In this document: in pieces, positions 25,761 through 33,567 of the stretch
Position numbering within the stretch: the first letter of the stretch is position 1
Layout: every line of letters begins with the position of its first letter
Assembly: GCF_000526635.1 (NCBI RefSeq)
Contig: NZ_JAGL01000014.1
Location: 1 to 64,000 of the forward strand
Source of the DNA: Aminobacter sp. J41
Lineage (GTDB): Bacteria > Pseudomonadota > Alphaproteobacteria > Rhizobiales > Rhizobiaceae
Direction: 5' to 3'
Length of the DNA: 64,000 nucleotides
Made by a program: the position numbers and the translations under genes
Notes under the pieces: model-generated
Database searches by the model: none
Told to the model about the DNA's origin: nothing
Seen by the model: the letters and a program-made list of their open reading frames with translations, nothing else

Positions 25761-26192
25761 ATGAGTTCGCCTGCGCCTGCCCCGTCGAGCCATGCCCGGT
25801 TCTATGCGCTGCGGCTCAAGCCCGGCGAGGACATCGTGCTCGAACTGCGCAAATTCGTGCGCATGCACGAACTACAGGCCGTTTCGATCGTCACCTGCGT
25901 CGGCAGCCTGACCGAAGCGCAACTGCGCTACGCCAATGTCAGCGAATGGGCCAATATTACCGGTCATTTCGAGATCGTCTCGCTTGTTGGCACCGTCGAT
26001 GCGGAGGGGGAGCATCTGCACATTTCGCTGTCGGACGGGACCGGGCGCATGATCGGCGCGCATTTCGGCCCGGGCTCGGCGGTCTACACGACGGCGGAGA
26101 TCGTTCTCGCCGAGCTGACCGATCTCATTTTCACGCGTGAGCCCTGCCAGCTTTCGGGCTGGGACGAGCTCACGATCCGCAGGAGGACATGA
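25761..26192 (+). CDS. PPC/DUF296-domain protein
   Basis: 143 residues. The PPC (plants and prokaryotes conserved) domain spans nearly the whole protein: RFYALRLKPGEDIVLELRKF, VSIVTCVGSLTEAQLRYAN, HLHISLSDGTGRMIGAHFG, TTAEIVLAELTDLIFTRE. Bacterial stand-alone PPC proteins form trimers; the function is not established, while in plants the domain accompanies AT-hooks. It is the first gene before the ECF transporter genes (43 bp to the S component), so it may act on or sense the imported compound (inference). Confidence 0.85.
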   Translation: MSSPAPAPSSHARFYALRLKPGEDIVLELRKFVRMHELQAVSIVTCVGSLTEAQLRYANVSEWANITGHFEIVSLVGTVDAEGEHLHISLSDGTGRMIGAHFGPGSAVYTTAEIVLAELTDLIFTREPCQLSGWDELTIRRRT

Positions 26193-26235
26193 GGCCGGCC
26201 CGCGTCCGGCTCATGAAACAGGAGGGGGAAACATC

Positions 26236-26826
26236 ATGGCAAGCAGCACGACCAGGCTTTTTGAAACGCGCGTTCTTTCGCTGATCGCGGTCGCGATCGT
26301 CATCAACATCGTCGGCAACCAGATCAACGATCTTGTCCGGCTGCCGATCTTCCTCGACTCGATCGGCACGGTACTTGTCGGCGTGCTGGCGGGCCCGCTC
26401 GCCGGCGGCGTGACGGGGCTGCTCACCAACCTGATTCTCGGGCTGATCGTGTCGCCGGTGGCGGCCGCATTCGCCCCGGTCGCCATCGTCATCGGCGTGG
26501 TCGCCGGCCTGATGGCCCGCGCCGGCTGGTTCCGCACCTGGTGGCAGGCGGCGGTTACCGGCGTCGTGATCGCCGCGGCGCTGACGCTGGTTGCCGTGCC
26601 GATCCGCATCTACATGTTCGGCGGCGTGACCGGCTCTGGCGCCGACTTCATCGTCGGCTACCTGTCGAGCGTCGGCCAGACGCTGTTCAGCTCGGTCGCG
26701 CTCACCGTGTTCGGGACCAACGTCGCCGACAAGGTGATAACCGCGCTCATCGTCTGGGCGCTGGTGCGGCAGCTGCCCCAACGGCTCACCGCCGGCTATG
26801 GGCACCTGCAGTACAGCCGGGCCTAG
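26236..26826 (+). CDS. ECF transporter substrate-capture (S) component, substrate unknown
   Basis: 196 residues from ATG at 26236 with GGAGGGGG upstream; the longer frame starting at 26137 overlaps DUF296 and is not needed. Five to six TM segments with the S-component-like start (VLSLIAVAIVINIVGNQIND) and AGPLAGGVTGLLTNLILGL. The absence of a signal peptide and the gene order S-T-A-A' define an ECF-type importer of a vitamin or cofactor precursor. I do not recognise the specificity class. Confidence 0.8.
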   Translation: MASSTTRLFETRVLSLIAVAIVINIVGNQINDLVRLPIFLDSIGTVLVGVLAGPLAGGVTGLLTNLILGLIVSPVAAAFAPVAIVIGVVAGLMARAGWFRTWWQAAVTGVVIAAALTLVAVPIRIYMFGGVTGSGADFIVGYLSSVGQTLFSSVALTVFGTNVADKVITALIVWALVRQLPQRLTAGYGHLQYSRA

Positions 26827-27591
26827 ATGCGGTCCTGGTCGATCCACCGGCCTGGCTCGAGCGCGCTGCACCGCGCCAATCCGCTGACGAAGCTCGCCGC
26901 ATTGCTTCTGCTTGCGGCGCTGCTTTTCGTGCTGCCGTGGCCGGGTGCGTGGGCCGGCACCCTGCTTCTCTTGACGGCGGCCTTCGGCTTGCACATCGGC
27001 GGCGTGGTGCTGCGGCGCTACCTCGTGCTCGCGACACCGTTCCTCATCGCCGTCTTCATCTTCCACGGCCTGATCGTCGACCGGCCGGACCGCATGCCGC
27101 TCGCCGCCTTCCTGTCATACAGCCAGGAGGGCCTGACCTATGCGGCGGTGCTTGGCGGGCGGATCTCGCTGATGCTGGCGGGCTCGCTCCTGTTCGTTGC
27201 CACGACGCATCCGGCGGCGCTGCTGCGCTCGCTCGACGTCGCCCGTATGCCGCCGGGGCTTTCCTTCCTGCTGGCGAGCCCACTGCTGCTGATCGACGAG
27301 TTCACCAAGCGCGCCGGCGCGATCCGCGATGCACAGCAGGCGCGCGGCATGCGCGTCAACACGTTTTCCGACCGGCTACGCGCGCTCCGGCTGCTCACCC
27401 TGCCGCTGGTCACGCTCGCGCTGGCCGATGCGCAGGAACGGTCCGGCGTGCTCAACGCGCGCGCGTTCCGTGCCTTTCCGCGCCGCGCCGTCCTGTCGCC
27501 GCCGCCGGATACGGCGCTTGAGCGGCGCCTGCGCCACGCGCTGGTTGCCGCATCGGTGCTTCTCGTGGGTTGCGCGCTTTGGCTGCGATAG
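26827..27591 (+). CDS. ecfT: ECF transporter transmembrane (T) component, CbiQ family
   Basis: 254 residues, ATG directly after the S-component stop. It has the CbiQ-type hydrophobic N-terminus, the coupling-helix signatures (RGMRVNTFSDRLRALRLL and QERSGVLNARAFR, variants of the A-R-G motifs) that contact the two ATPases. One gene per module: dedicated (group I) ECF transporter. Confidence 0.88.
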   Translation: MRSWSIHRPGSSALHRANPLTKLAALLLLAALLFVLPWPGAWAGTLLLLTAAFGLHIGGVVLRRYLVLATPFLIAVFIFHGLIVDRPDRMPLAAFLSYSQEGLTYAAVLGGRISLMLAGSLLFVATTHPAALLRSLDVARMPPGLSFLLASPLLLIDEFTKRAGAIRDAQQARGMRVNTFSDRLRALRLLTLPLVTLALADAQERSGVLNARAFRAFPRRAVLSPPPDTALERRLRHALVAASVLLVGCALWLR

Positions 27592-28418
27592 CCGTCTCTG
27601 ACCTCACCTTTGCCTTTGGCGACAAGCGGGTGCTCGAGAATGTCAGCCTCGAGGTGCGGGCAGGTGCGCGCCTTGCAATTCTCGGCGGTAATGGCAGCGG
27701 CAAGACGACGCTCGCGCATTTCCTCGCCGGCTGGCTGCCGGACGGGCGGCCGCATCAGGGCACGGTGACCTGCGACGGCAGGCCATGGGCCGAATGGAGC
27801 CTTGCCGAGCGCGCCTGCGCGGTGCAGCTGGGCGGGCAGGTGCCGGTCCGGCATCTTTCCGGGCGCGCCTTCACCGTGCGCGAGGAGATTGCCTTTGGAC
27901 CCGAAAACCTCAACCTGCCGCTCGCCGAAATCCGGGAGCGCACCGAAAGGGCGCTGGCGCAGTGCCGGCTCGAACAGCTGGCCGAGCGCGATCCGTTCAC
28001 GCTGTCCGGCGGCGAGCAGCAGCGGCTGGTCATCGCCGCCGCGCTTGCGCTGGAACCGCGTTTTCTCATCCTCGACGAGCCGCTGACGAACCTCGATCCC
28101 GAAGCGCGCGAGCATGTGCTTTCGCTGCTTCTGTCGCTGCCGAGGGACCGGGCCGTGGTGCTGTTCGAGACGAGCCCCGACGCCGCGCTCGCCTTTGCCG
28201 AGGAATTCGTGCTCCTCGACAGCGGCAGGATCGCCGCTCATGGCAGCGCGCGCGACGTTCTTCTGCATGGCGATGCCGTCCGCACGCTCGGCCTGCCCTC
28301 GATCCCCCGAGCCTGCCGGGAACTTGGCCTGTTTGGCGAACTTGCCGACAGCGAGCTGCCACTGTCGCTCGACGAGGCAAAAGGGCTCATCAGGGGAGCG
28401 GCGGATGCTCGTCGTTGA
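27570..28418 (+). CDS. ecfA: ECF transporter ATPase A, canonical
   Basis: 282 residues; overlaps the T gene by 22 bp. Walker A GGNGSGKTT, signature LSGGEQQRL, Walker B FLILDEPLTNLD are intact. The usual switch His is replaced (FETSPDAALAF instead of TH/CHD), so the H-loop is degenerate here. Forms the energising heterodimer with the following ATPase. Confidence 0.9.
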   Translation: MRALAAIAVSDLTFAFGDKRVLENVSLEVRAGARLAILGGNGSGKTTLAHFLAGWLPDGRPHQGTVTCDGRPWAEWSLAERACAVQLGGQVPVRHLSGRAFTVREEIAFGPENLNLPLAEIRERTERALAQCRLEQLAERDPFTLSGGEQQRLVIAAALALEPRFLILDEPLTNLDPEAREHVLSLLLSLPRDRAVVLFETSPDAALAFAEEFVLLDSGRIAAHGSARDVLLHGDAVRTLGLPSIPRACRELGLFGELADSELPLSLDEAKGLIRGAADARR

Positions 28419-29154
28419 AGATGTTTCCTTTGCCTATCCGGGCTCACCGCCCCTGTTCGAGCATCTTTCGCTCAGGGCCGGCGCAGGCGAAATCATCGCC
28501 GTGGTTGGCCGAAACGGCGCGGGCAAGAGCACCTTCCTGCGGCTCCTCAACGGCTTGCTGCGCCCGGACCGCGGCGCGATCTTCGCGGCCGGCACGCCGA
28601 CGGCAAAGCTGAAGATCAACGAGATCGCCGCGCTGGTGGGTACGCTGTTCCAGACGCCGGAGCAGCAGCTTTTCGCCGGCACCGCGCAGGAAGAAGTGCG
28701 CTTCGGGCCGCTCCAGTTCGGGCTGGACAAGGACGTAGCGGAACGCCGCGTCGAAGCCGCGCTGCGTCGCTGCGGGCTTGAGGGGAGCGGCTCGGTGCAT
28801 CCGCTCGACCTCGGCTATGCCGAGCGTCGCTTCGTCGCGCTCGCATCGGTGCTGGTCAACCAGCCGCGGATCCTGCTGCTCGACGAGCCGCAGCGCGGCC
28901 TCGACCGGATCTGGCTCGGTCGGCTCGAAACGATCATCCGCGAGGAGCGGGAGGCTGGCCGGGCGATCATCCTCGTCTGTCACGATATGGACTTCGTGCT
29001 GCGCAATGCGTCGGCTGTCCTTGCCCTCGGCGCCGGCCACCCGCGCCTCATGGAGACCGGCGCCTTCTTCCGCGACAGAGATCTTGTCGCGCAAGCGAGC
29101 GTCACCATGCCCGCGCGATTGCAGCTGGAGGCGTTGCTGGCGGACCGTCCCTGA
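28405..29154 (+). CDS. ecfA: ECF transporter ATPase A' with divergent signature motif
   Basis: 249 residues from ATG at 28405, overlapping the previous gene by 14 bp. Walker A GRNGAGKST, Q-loop LFQTPEQQLF, Walker B ILLLDEPQRGLD and the switch His in LVCHDMDF are intact. The ABC signature LSGGQ is not present: the corresponding place reads LGYAERRFVALA. Taken with the partner, whose signature is canonical but whose H-loop is lost, the pair should have one intact and one degenerate ATP site. Confidence 0.88.
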   Translation: MLVVEDVSFAYPGSPPLFEHLSLRAGAGEIIAVVGRNGAGKSTFLRLLNGLLRPDRGAIFAAGTPTAKLKINEIAALVGTLFQTPEQQLFAGTAQEEVRFGPLQFGLDKDVAERRVEAALRRCGLEGSGSVHPLDLGYAERRFVALASVLVNQPRILLLDEPQRGLDRIWLGRLETIIREEREAGRAIILVCHDMDFVLRNASAVLALGAGHPRLMETGAFFRDRDLVAQASVTMPARLQLEALLADRP

Positions 29155-29176
29155 CCGCGCTCTTCGCCGCCCTCCC

Positions 29177-29617
29177 CTACCCCGGCAGCTTCGGCAATTG
29201 CGCAAACGGATCGACGCACCGCGCTCCCAGGGGTGCGAAGTGGCGAAGGTTGCGGGTGAGGACCACAAGATCGTGCGCGCGGGCGGTGGCGGCAATTGCG
29301 ATATCCTCGAAGCCCGGCTGGTGCGCGCGGGCATGGTCGATGATCGCGCCGGCCTCTGCCGCGCATTTCAGGTCGAACGGCAGGATGCGCTCGCCATAAA
29401 TGTACTCGATCGCCGACCACCAGTCGGCGAGCCGCGCGGCCTTCGTCGTTGCACCCTCGCGCTCGGCCTTGGCGATCCCGGCGCGCACTTCCGCCGCCGT
29501 GATGACCGAGAGATAGAGCCACGGACTCGCCCGGTCGAGCCACTCGACCAACTCCGGCGCCCCCTCGCGCTTTGACGGCGCAAGCGCAGAAATCACATTC
29601 GTATCAACAAGATACAT
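29177..29617 (-). CDS. vapC: PIN-domain ribonuclease toxin VapC
   Basis: 146 residues. Acidic PIN residues are visible: Asp5 in VDTNV, Glu43 in TAAEVRAG and Asp105 in FEDIAIAATA, with VLTRNLRHF near the end. VapC toxins cleave specific tRNA or rRNA sites and are neutralised by an antitoxin normally encoded immediately upstream. Here the only candidate antitoxin gene ends 297 bp upstream. Convergent with the ECF operon. Confidence 0.85.
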   Translation of the reverse strand: MYLVDTNVISALAPSKREGAPELVEWLDRASPWLYLSVITAAEVRAGIAKAEREGATTKAARLADWWSAIEYIYGERILPFDLKCAAEAGAIIDHARAHQPGFEDIAIAATARAHDLVVLTRNLRHFAPLGARCVDPFAQLPKLPG

Positions 29618-29913
29618 CTTTTCACCTGGCCGTCAGGAGGAGTTGGTTGGTGGGTGGTAGGGCGACGTGTTTTCAGGGGGTGATCGTACTGCAAGAGCCG
29701 TCCGGAGCCCCCTCTCTCGACCAATTCGGCCAATGCCTCGGGTCTCTCTAGACCTCAACGGTTCGCCTCAAATGGCGTGGCACGGCTTCCTCGCGCCGGT
29801 CCGGGCATCGCGAAAGCGGATGAGAAACGCGCGGGCTTTCGTGGCAATTTTTGGCGACCGATGGACAGCGAAGCCTGGAGCCGAAAGCATGAGCCGAGGT
29901 CAGCCTCGCCCGC
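29618..29913. other. 296-bp spacer between Phd-type antitoxin and VapC
   Basis: No ORF with a start and SD on the minus strand. Just before vapC there is a 16-codon stretch ending in TGA five bases before the toxin ATG, as if from a lost upstream gene, but it is closed by another TGA. A small palindrome GGTCTCTCTAGACC lies at about 29738-29751. Interpreted as inserted or decayed DNA separating the pair. Confidence 0.35.
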
Positions 29914-30153
29914 CTAAAACTCGCTTTCCCGCGTGCCGCGTCCGCGATCCGGCAACTCGTCGCCCTCGCCGGGGAAGGCGGCAAGCAGCCGGCCGAGGCT
30001 CGGCAGCTGCGACAGCTTCTGATACTCCTCGAACGAAAGCACCACGGCCTCCTTGCGGCCATGGCGGGTGATGATCGCCGGATTGCCGCGCACCGCCTGG
30101 TCGACGACGGCCGAGAACGTCGCCTTGGCTTCCTTGAGCTGGATCTCGCGCAT
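29914..30153 (-). CDS. Phd/YefM-family antitoxin
   Basis: 79 residues from ATG at 30153, preceded by AAGGAGG. The Phd N-terminal DNA-binding fold is clear: MREIQLKEAKATFSAVVDQA, RGNPAIITRHGRKEAVVLSF. The C-terminal segment (LGRLLAAFPGEGDELPDRG) should mask the toxin. Expected to autoregulate its own promoter. Pairing with the distant vapC is by context only. Confidence 0.82.
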   Translation of the reverse strand: MREIQLKEAKATFSAVVDQAVRGNPAIITRHGRKEAVVLSFEEYQKLSQLPSLGRLLAAFPGEGDELPDRGRGTRESEF

Positions 30154-30301
30154 GGCGCGCCTCCTTGTGACTACTGTGGTCATATATAGCGCACGTGGTG
30201 CGCGCTCACAAGCCGATGCATCAGCGGCCTGAATCGGTCGCGCCCGACTGATTCATCCTTTGCGTTGGACGAGGCGCGCTTCGCCGCGCAACCTTGCGCG
30301 C

Positions 30302-30568
30302 ATGACCATCCCCTCCCCTCTCCTCCTCTACCGTGAGGACGCCGCGCGCAACATGGCGCGGTTCTATCACCTGTCGATCGAGCCGACGCTGTTCGGCGAG
30401 GTCGCGCTCGTCCGCGCCTGGGGCCGGATCGGCACGCGCGGGCGCCAGATGCTCGAATTTCACGACGGCGAAGCCGAAGCCCGCCGCGCCTTCGAAAAAT
30501 GGGCGCGCCGCAAGCGCCAAAGGGGCTATTCGATGCATTTTCGACAAGAGGAAGAAGAACACGGTTAA
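30302..30568 (+). CDS. WGR-domain protein
   Basis: 88 residues from ATG at 30302. The WGR motif is seen in LVRAWGRIGTRGRQ, preceded by the usual ARFYHLSIEPTLFGE strand pair and followed by EARRAFEKWARRKRQRGY. WGR domains bind nucleic acid 5' ends in eukaryotic PARPs; small bacterial stand-alone versions are common on alphaproteobacterial plasmids and have no proven role. Confidence 0.82.
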   Translation: MTIPSPLLLYREDAARNMARFYHLSIEPTLFGEVALVRAWGRIGTRGRQMLEFHDGEAEARRAFEKWARRKRQRGYSMHFRQEEEEHG

Positions 30569-30775
30569 TGAGTTGATATTCTTTCCATTTTTCTCCCGAT
30601 CGTGGCCATTTTCTCGGCAAAACACGCGCTCTCTCGTCGAGCAAATTTTTGCGTGCCGTATCGCTGGACGTTCTGCTCGACGACAGACGCGGTTTTTGAG
30701 GGGCAGTTTTGGACCTTAAACTGTCTTGATGAGGTGAAGTCTGCGCGCCCCCGCCACCGTTTTGTCCGGGCGAAA

Positions 30776-30818
30776 CGTTCAGGCATGGACCCTCGGGTCA
30801 AGCCCGAGGGTGACGAAG
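30776..30818 (+). repeat. Intergenic palindrome family A, copy 3
   Basis: GTTCAGGCATGGACCCTCGG / CCGAGGGTGACGA around GTCAAGC. Confidence 0.85.
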
Positions 30819-30897
30819 GGGGAGACGTGAGTGTCAACCTTGATGCGTCAGCACGCTCTGCTGACCAGGGTGATGTCCGCGCGGATGGAGCCTCATC

Positions 30898-30964
30898 GAG
30901 GATCCTCCCCTGCGAAGCGGGGGAGGTGTCGCCGAAGGCGACGGAGGGGGCGTCGTAAAGCGCG
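30898..30964 (+). repeat. Intergenic palindrome family B, copy 1
   Basis: Starts AGGATCCTCCCC, then GCGAAGCGGGGGAGG, a second hairpin GTCGCCGAAGGCGAC and a GGAGGGGGC tail. Copies of this GGATCC-containing double hairpin recur ten times in the window. Confidence 0.85.
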
Positions 30965-31107
30965 GGCGCCGACGTTCGACCCCAACCGTCCTAAGCCGCC
31001 CGGTCCTCTGAGCCGTTCTTGCGGTGCCTTTGACAGGCCTCATCCGCCCCCTTCGGCGACCACTGGCAACGGTCCGCCCTGCCGTATCTGGCGCTGATTT
31101 TTCCATC

Positions 31108-31285
31108 TTCGTCACCCTCGGGCTTGACCAGAGGGTCCATGCCGGAACCTTGCCGCCCCACCGACGGTGGGAGACTGAAAGACCTGACACCCTCTGCCCG
31201 ATCGCGCGTTCGCCCACGCCTCGCTCCATGAGCCCCCTCCACCACCTTCGGTGGTCCCCCTCCCCCATAAATGGGGGAGGATCCG
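31108..31285. repeat. 178-bp direct duplication, copy 1 (contains palindromes A4 and B2)
   Basis: Includes the family-A copy at 31108-31148 and the family-B copy at 31224-31284 with the spacer between. Almost identical to 31459-31637 in sequence and length. Confidence 0.8.
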
Positions 31286-31370
31286 GGTGTGCCGGGGTGG
31301 ATGAGCAGCGCCACGTCTCACACTTAGCCTCCTTGGCAAGGTGGCACACACGCTAATGACGCCACCTGCA

Positions 31371-31437
31371 GAGGATCCTCCCCTGCGAAGCGGGGGAGGT
31401 GTCGCCGAAGGCGACGAAGGGGGCGTCGTAGAGCGCG
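31371..31437 (+). repeat. Intergenic palindrome family B, copy 3
   Basis: Same module as at 30898-30964, differing in a few positions (GACGAAGGGGGC for GACGGAGGGGGC). Confidence 0.85.
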
Positions 31438-31458
31438 AGCGGCAACAACATTTCTCCC

Positions 31459-31637
31459 TTCGTCACCCTCGGGCTTGACCCGAGGGTCCATGCCGGAACC
31501 TTGCCGCCCACGCCGGCGGCGGAAGACTGGAAGACCTGACGCCTCCTGCCCGATTGCGCGCGTTCGCCCACGCCTCGCTCCATGAGCCCCCTCCACCACC
31601 TTCGGTGGTTCCCCTCCCCCATAAATGGGGGATCCGG
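31459..31637. repeat. 178-bp direct duplication, copy 2 (contains palindromes A5 and B4)
   Basis: Family-A copy at 31459-31499 and family-B copy at 31575-31637, separated by the same spacer as in copy 1. Confidence 0.8.
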
Positions 31638-31740
31638 GGGGAGCGGACTGCAAGGACGGTCAAGGGCCTCTGGAGAAGCCTCTGGCAATGGCCTGGCGCT
31701 GTCGCCTCGCAATGCCGGCTACACCACCACACCGCGCGTC

Positions 31741-33345
31741 TCACTCCCCCCCCCCGCCTTCGAGGGCCGCGAGCATCGGCTTGACCGAGAACTTGCCCTG
31801 TTCGGCGCGTTCGGTGAGCGCCCGCAGATAGCCGCCTGGCGAGCGGATGTGCTCGGCGCGTTCGAGGATCGCCGCGACGGTTGCGGCGGCGGCTGGCGCG
31901 CCCATGGCCTCGCAGGCCCTGCGCCATGCGTCCGGCGAAATGCCCAGCATCGAGCGCACCAGCCCCGCCGTCGTGATCACGTCGCGCCAGCCGGAAATGC
32001 CGTCCTTTGCGTAGGTGACGAGCGTCGGGCAGACGCCGAGCAGATAGGCCAGCGGCACCGGCTCGCCCTTGGTTTCAGGTGCGACGCGGGTTTCGGGCGC
32101 TGCAGCGGAAACGGATGACGCGACGAACCGGGCGGAAACGTCGAGTATGTCCCGTGGACCGGCGCCGGTGCCGCCGCCAGCAGCCGACGCGAGGCCAGTC
32201 GGCACCCCGGCTCCGCTGGTTTCACCCGCAGATCGAGCCTCCACGTGGCTTACTGGGTAAGCACCCTCGGAAGGGCGATCCCCGCTGCCTTCGTCGGTCG
32301 GCGCATCATCGTTCGCGTCGGCATCCATCCCGCGACGGGCATCAATCTCAATGCTCAAGCCGTGGGTCATCCCCTCGCGGCCCGACGCAGACCTCGCGCC
32401 CCCGCCAGCTTCGCGATCTTTCTCGCTTCCACCACTGGTTGCGCCATCCCGGCCCGCATTCCTTTCCGCCGTTCCAGCGGTTTTCCCGCCTGCTGCGTGC
32501 TTCAGCTCTGTTTCGGAGCCTTTTTCAAAAAGATGGTGTGTGTTTGAATTCTGATAGTGCCGCTCGAAACCGGCGTCACTGCCGCTCATTTCTTCATCAT
32601 CGAGAGCGTCGAGCCATGCCTTTTCGACCCGGGCGCGCAGCGCAACGAGGTCGTCACGGCGCCGTTCAAGCACGGAACGCTCGGCCTGGCGCGACAGGCG
32701 GCGGGCAAGCGGCTGCAGCTCGATGAGAAAGCCCTGCCAGTCGCCGGTACGCTTTTCGGCGAGCCCCGCCTCGATCAGCTTGCCGGTGTCGCGGAGGTGG
32801 ATGGAAATTTCGACGCGCAGCTTTTGCAGCGCTCGCTGCTCCTCGCGTACGGCGTCCGCCGCCGCACAGATCTCGCTGGCGGCGAGCGCCAGCGGCGAGA
32901 GATCAAAGCCATAGGCGTCCTCGATCTGGCCGCGGTCGTCGCGGCGGCAATAGCGCTTGCCGTTGGGGCTGTCGCGGCGCAGGATCAGCCCCGCCTCGAC
33001 CAGCGCGGCGATGTGCCGGCGCAAGGTCGCGTCCGCCATGCCGCGGCTGCGCAGCGAAAGCTCCGCATTCGACGGGAACACGACGATCGGCTGCGAGCCA
33101 TCGAGCTCGCGCGGCGTGTGGAAGCTCAAGAGCGCGTCGAGCACCACCAGGGTGCGGTCGGACAGGCCGAAGGCCGCGCGTGCTTCGGAAAGCGCGCGCA
33201 TCAGCTGCCACTTGTCGGCGCGGCCGGTGTCGTTGCCGCCTTGCTTGAGGGCATTGCGCTTGCGTTCGACGTCTTCTCGCCGCCGAAAATCGGCCGCAGA
33301 AACCCGCCCGCCGCCGAATGGCGTCGTTGCAAAATGCTCCGTCAT
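31741..33345 (-). CDS. repC: repABC plasmid replication initiator RepC, enlarged
   Basis: 534 residues; ATG at 33345 with GAGGTG upstream. N-terminal RepC hallmarks: TTPFGGGRVSAADF, LSDRTLVVLDALLSF, VVFPSNAELSLRSRGMADAT, LVEAGLILRRDSPNGKRYCR (winged-helix DNA binding). C-terminal RepC hallmarks: AAPETRVAPETKGEPVPLAY, ISPDAWRRACEAMGAPAAAA, IRSPGGYLRALTERAEQGKF. Typical RepC proteins are about 400-440 residues; here a low-complexity Gly/Ser/Ala/Asp stretch (roughly residues 270-410) makes up the difference. RepC initiates replication at an origin inside its own gene. Third gene of the operon, limited by the antisense RNA upstream. Confidence 0.95.
   Translation of the reverse strand: MTEHFATTPFGGGRVSAADFRRREDVERKRNALKQGGNDTGRADKWQLMRALSEARAAFGLSDRTLVVLDALLSFHTPRELDGSQPIVVFPSNAELSLRSRGMADATLRRHIAALVEAGLILRRDSPNGKRYCRRDDRGQIEDAYGFDLSPLALAASEICAAADAVREEQRALQKLRVEISIHLRDTGKLIEAGLAEKRTGDWQGFLIELQPLARRLSRQAERSVLERRRDDLVALRARVEKAWLDALDDEEMSGSDAGFERHYQNSNTHHLFEKGSETELKHAAGGKTAGTAERNAGRDGATSGGSEKDREAGGGARSASGREGMTHGLSIEIDARRGMDADANDDAPTDEGSGDRPSEGAYPVSHVEARSAGETSGAGVPTGLASAAGGGTGAGPRDILDVSARFVASSVSAAAPETRVAPETKGEPVPLAYLLGVCPTLVTYAKDGISGWRDVITTAGLVRSMLGISPDAWRRACEAMGAPAAAATVAAILERAEHIRSPGGYLRALTERAEQGKFSVKPMLAALEGGGGE
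32514..32562. other. Candidate replication origin (oriV) inside repC
   Basis: An AT-rich island (TTTTTCAAAAAGATGGTG and TGTGTTTGAATTCTGATAGT) in otherwise GC-rich repC, coding for the region around SDAGFERHYQNSNTHHLFEK. In repABC plasmids the origin lies in an AT-rich part of repC. Assignment rests on composition and position only. Confidence 0.5.
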
Positions 33346-33400
33346 CTGAATTCACCTCATTCCGAGGCACAGAAATCCGTGGCCGGAACGCACCGACGCC

Positions 33401-33429
33401 TTGACAGCGAGTCGCGGAAGTGATTCTTT
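33401..33429 (+). promoter_or_regulatory. Candidate promoter of the repB-repC antisense RNA
   Basis: TTGACA at 33401-33406, 17-bp spacer, TTCTTT at 33424-33429, on the strand opposite to repABC. Confidence 0.5.
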
Positions 33430-33435
33430 CAGATC

Positions 33436-33487
33436 GCTACATCGAAAAGGGGCTTCCGGGATGGTGACGTTCTGGGGGCCTTTTTTC
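33436..33487 (+). ncRNA. Counter-transcribed RNA (incompatibility factor) of the repABC operon
   Basis: Predicted ~50-nt RNA antisense to the repB-repC intergenic leader. It ends in a hairpin with arms 33445-33461 and 33470-33486 that pair over 17 positions only if G-U wobbles are allowed on the + strand, followed by a C/T tail. Because wobbles on + become A-C mismatches on the other strand, the fold shows that the RNA is made from the + strand. repABC plasmids have a ctRNA of this size and place that lowers repC expression. Confidence 0.72.
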
Positions 33488-33567
33488 TTGCCTGTTTCTC
33501 CGTTCGTAGTTTCGTCCTAACGCGGTTCACACTGCCGGGAAGGCGGCGAGCCTGCCCGGGAAATCCT

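Larger units (their letters stand above)
30569..31740. other. 1.2-kb repeat-rich intergenic region downstream of repC
   Basis: No supportable gene. It carries three family-A and four family-B palindromes and a direct duplication of about 178 bp (31108-31285 versus 31459-31637). The frames listed by any ORF finder here are the shadow of the palindromes. Confidence 0.6.

Noticed and set aside
30569-31740. CRISPR array, considered because of regularly recurring palindromes
   Set aside because: Repeats differ in length and orientation, spacers are not uniform, and no cas gene is present.
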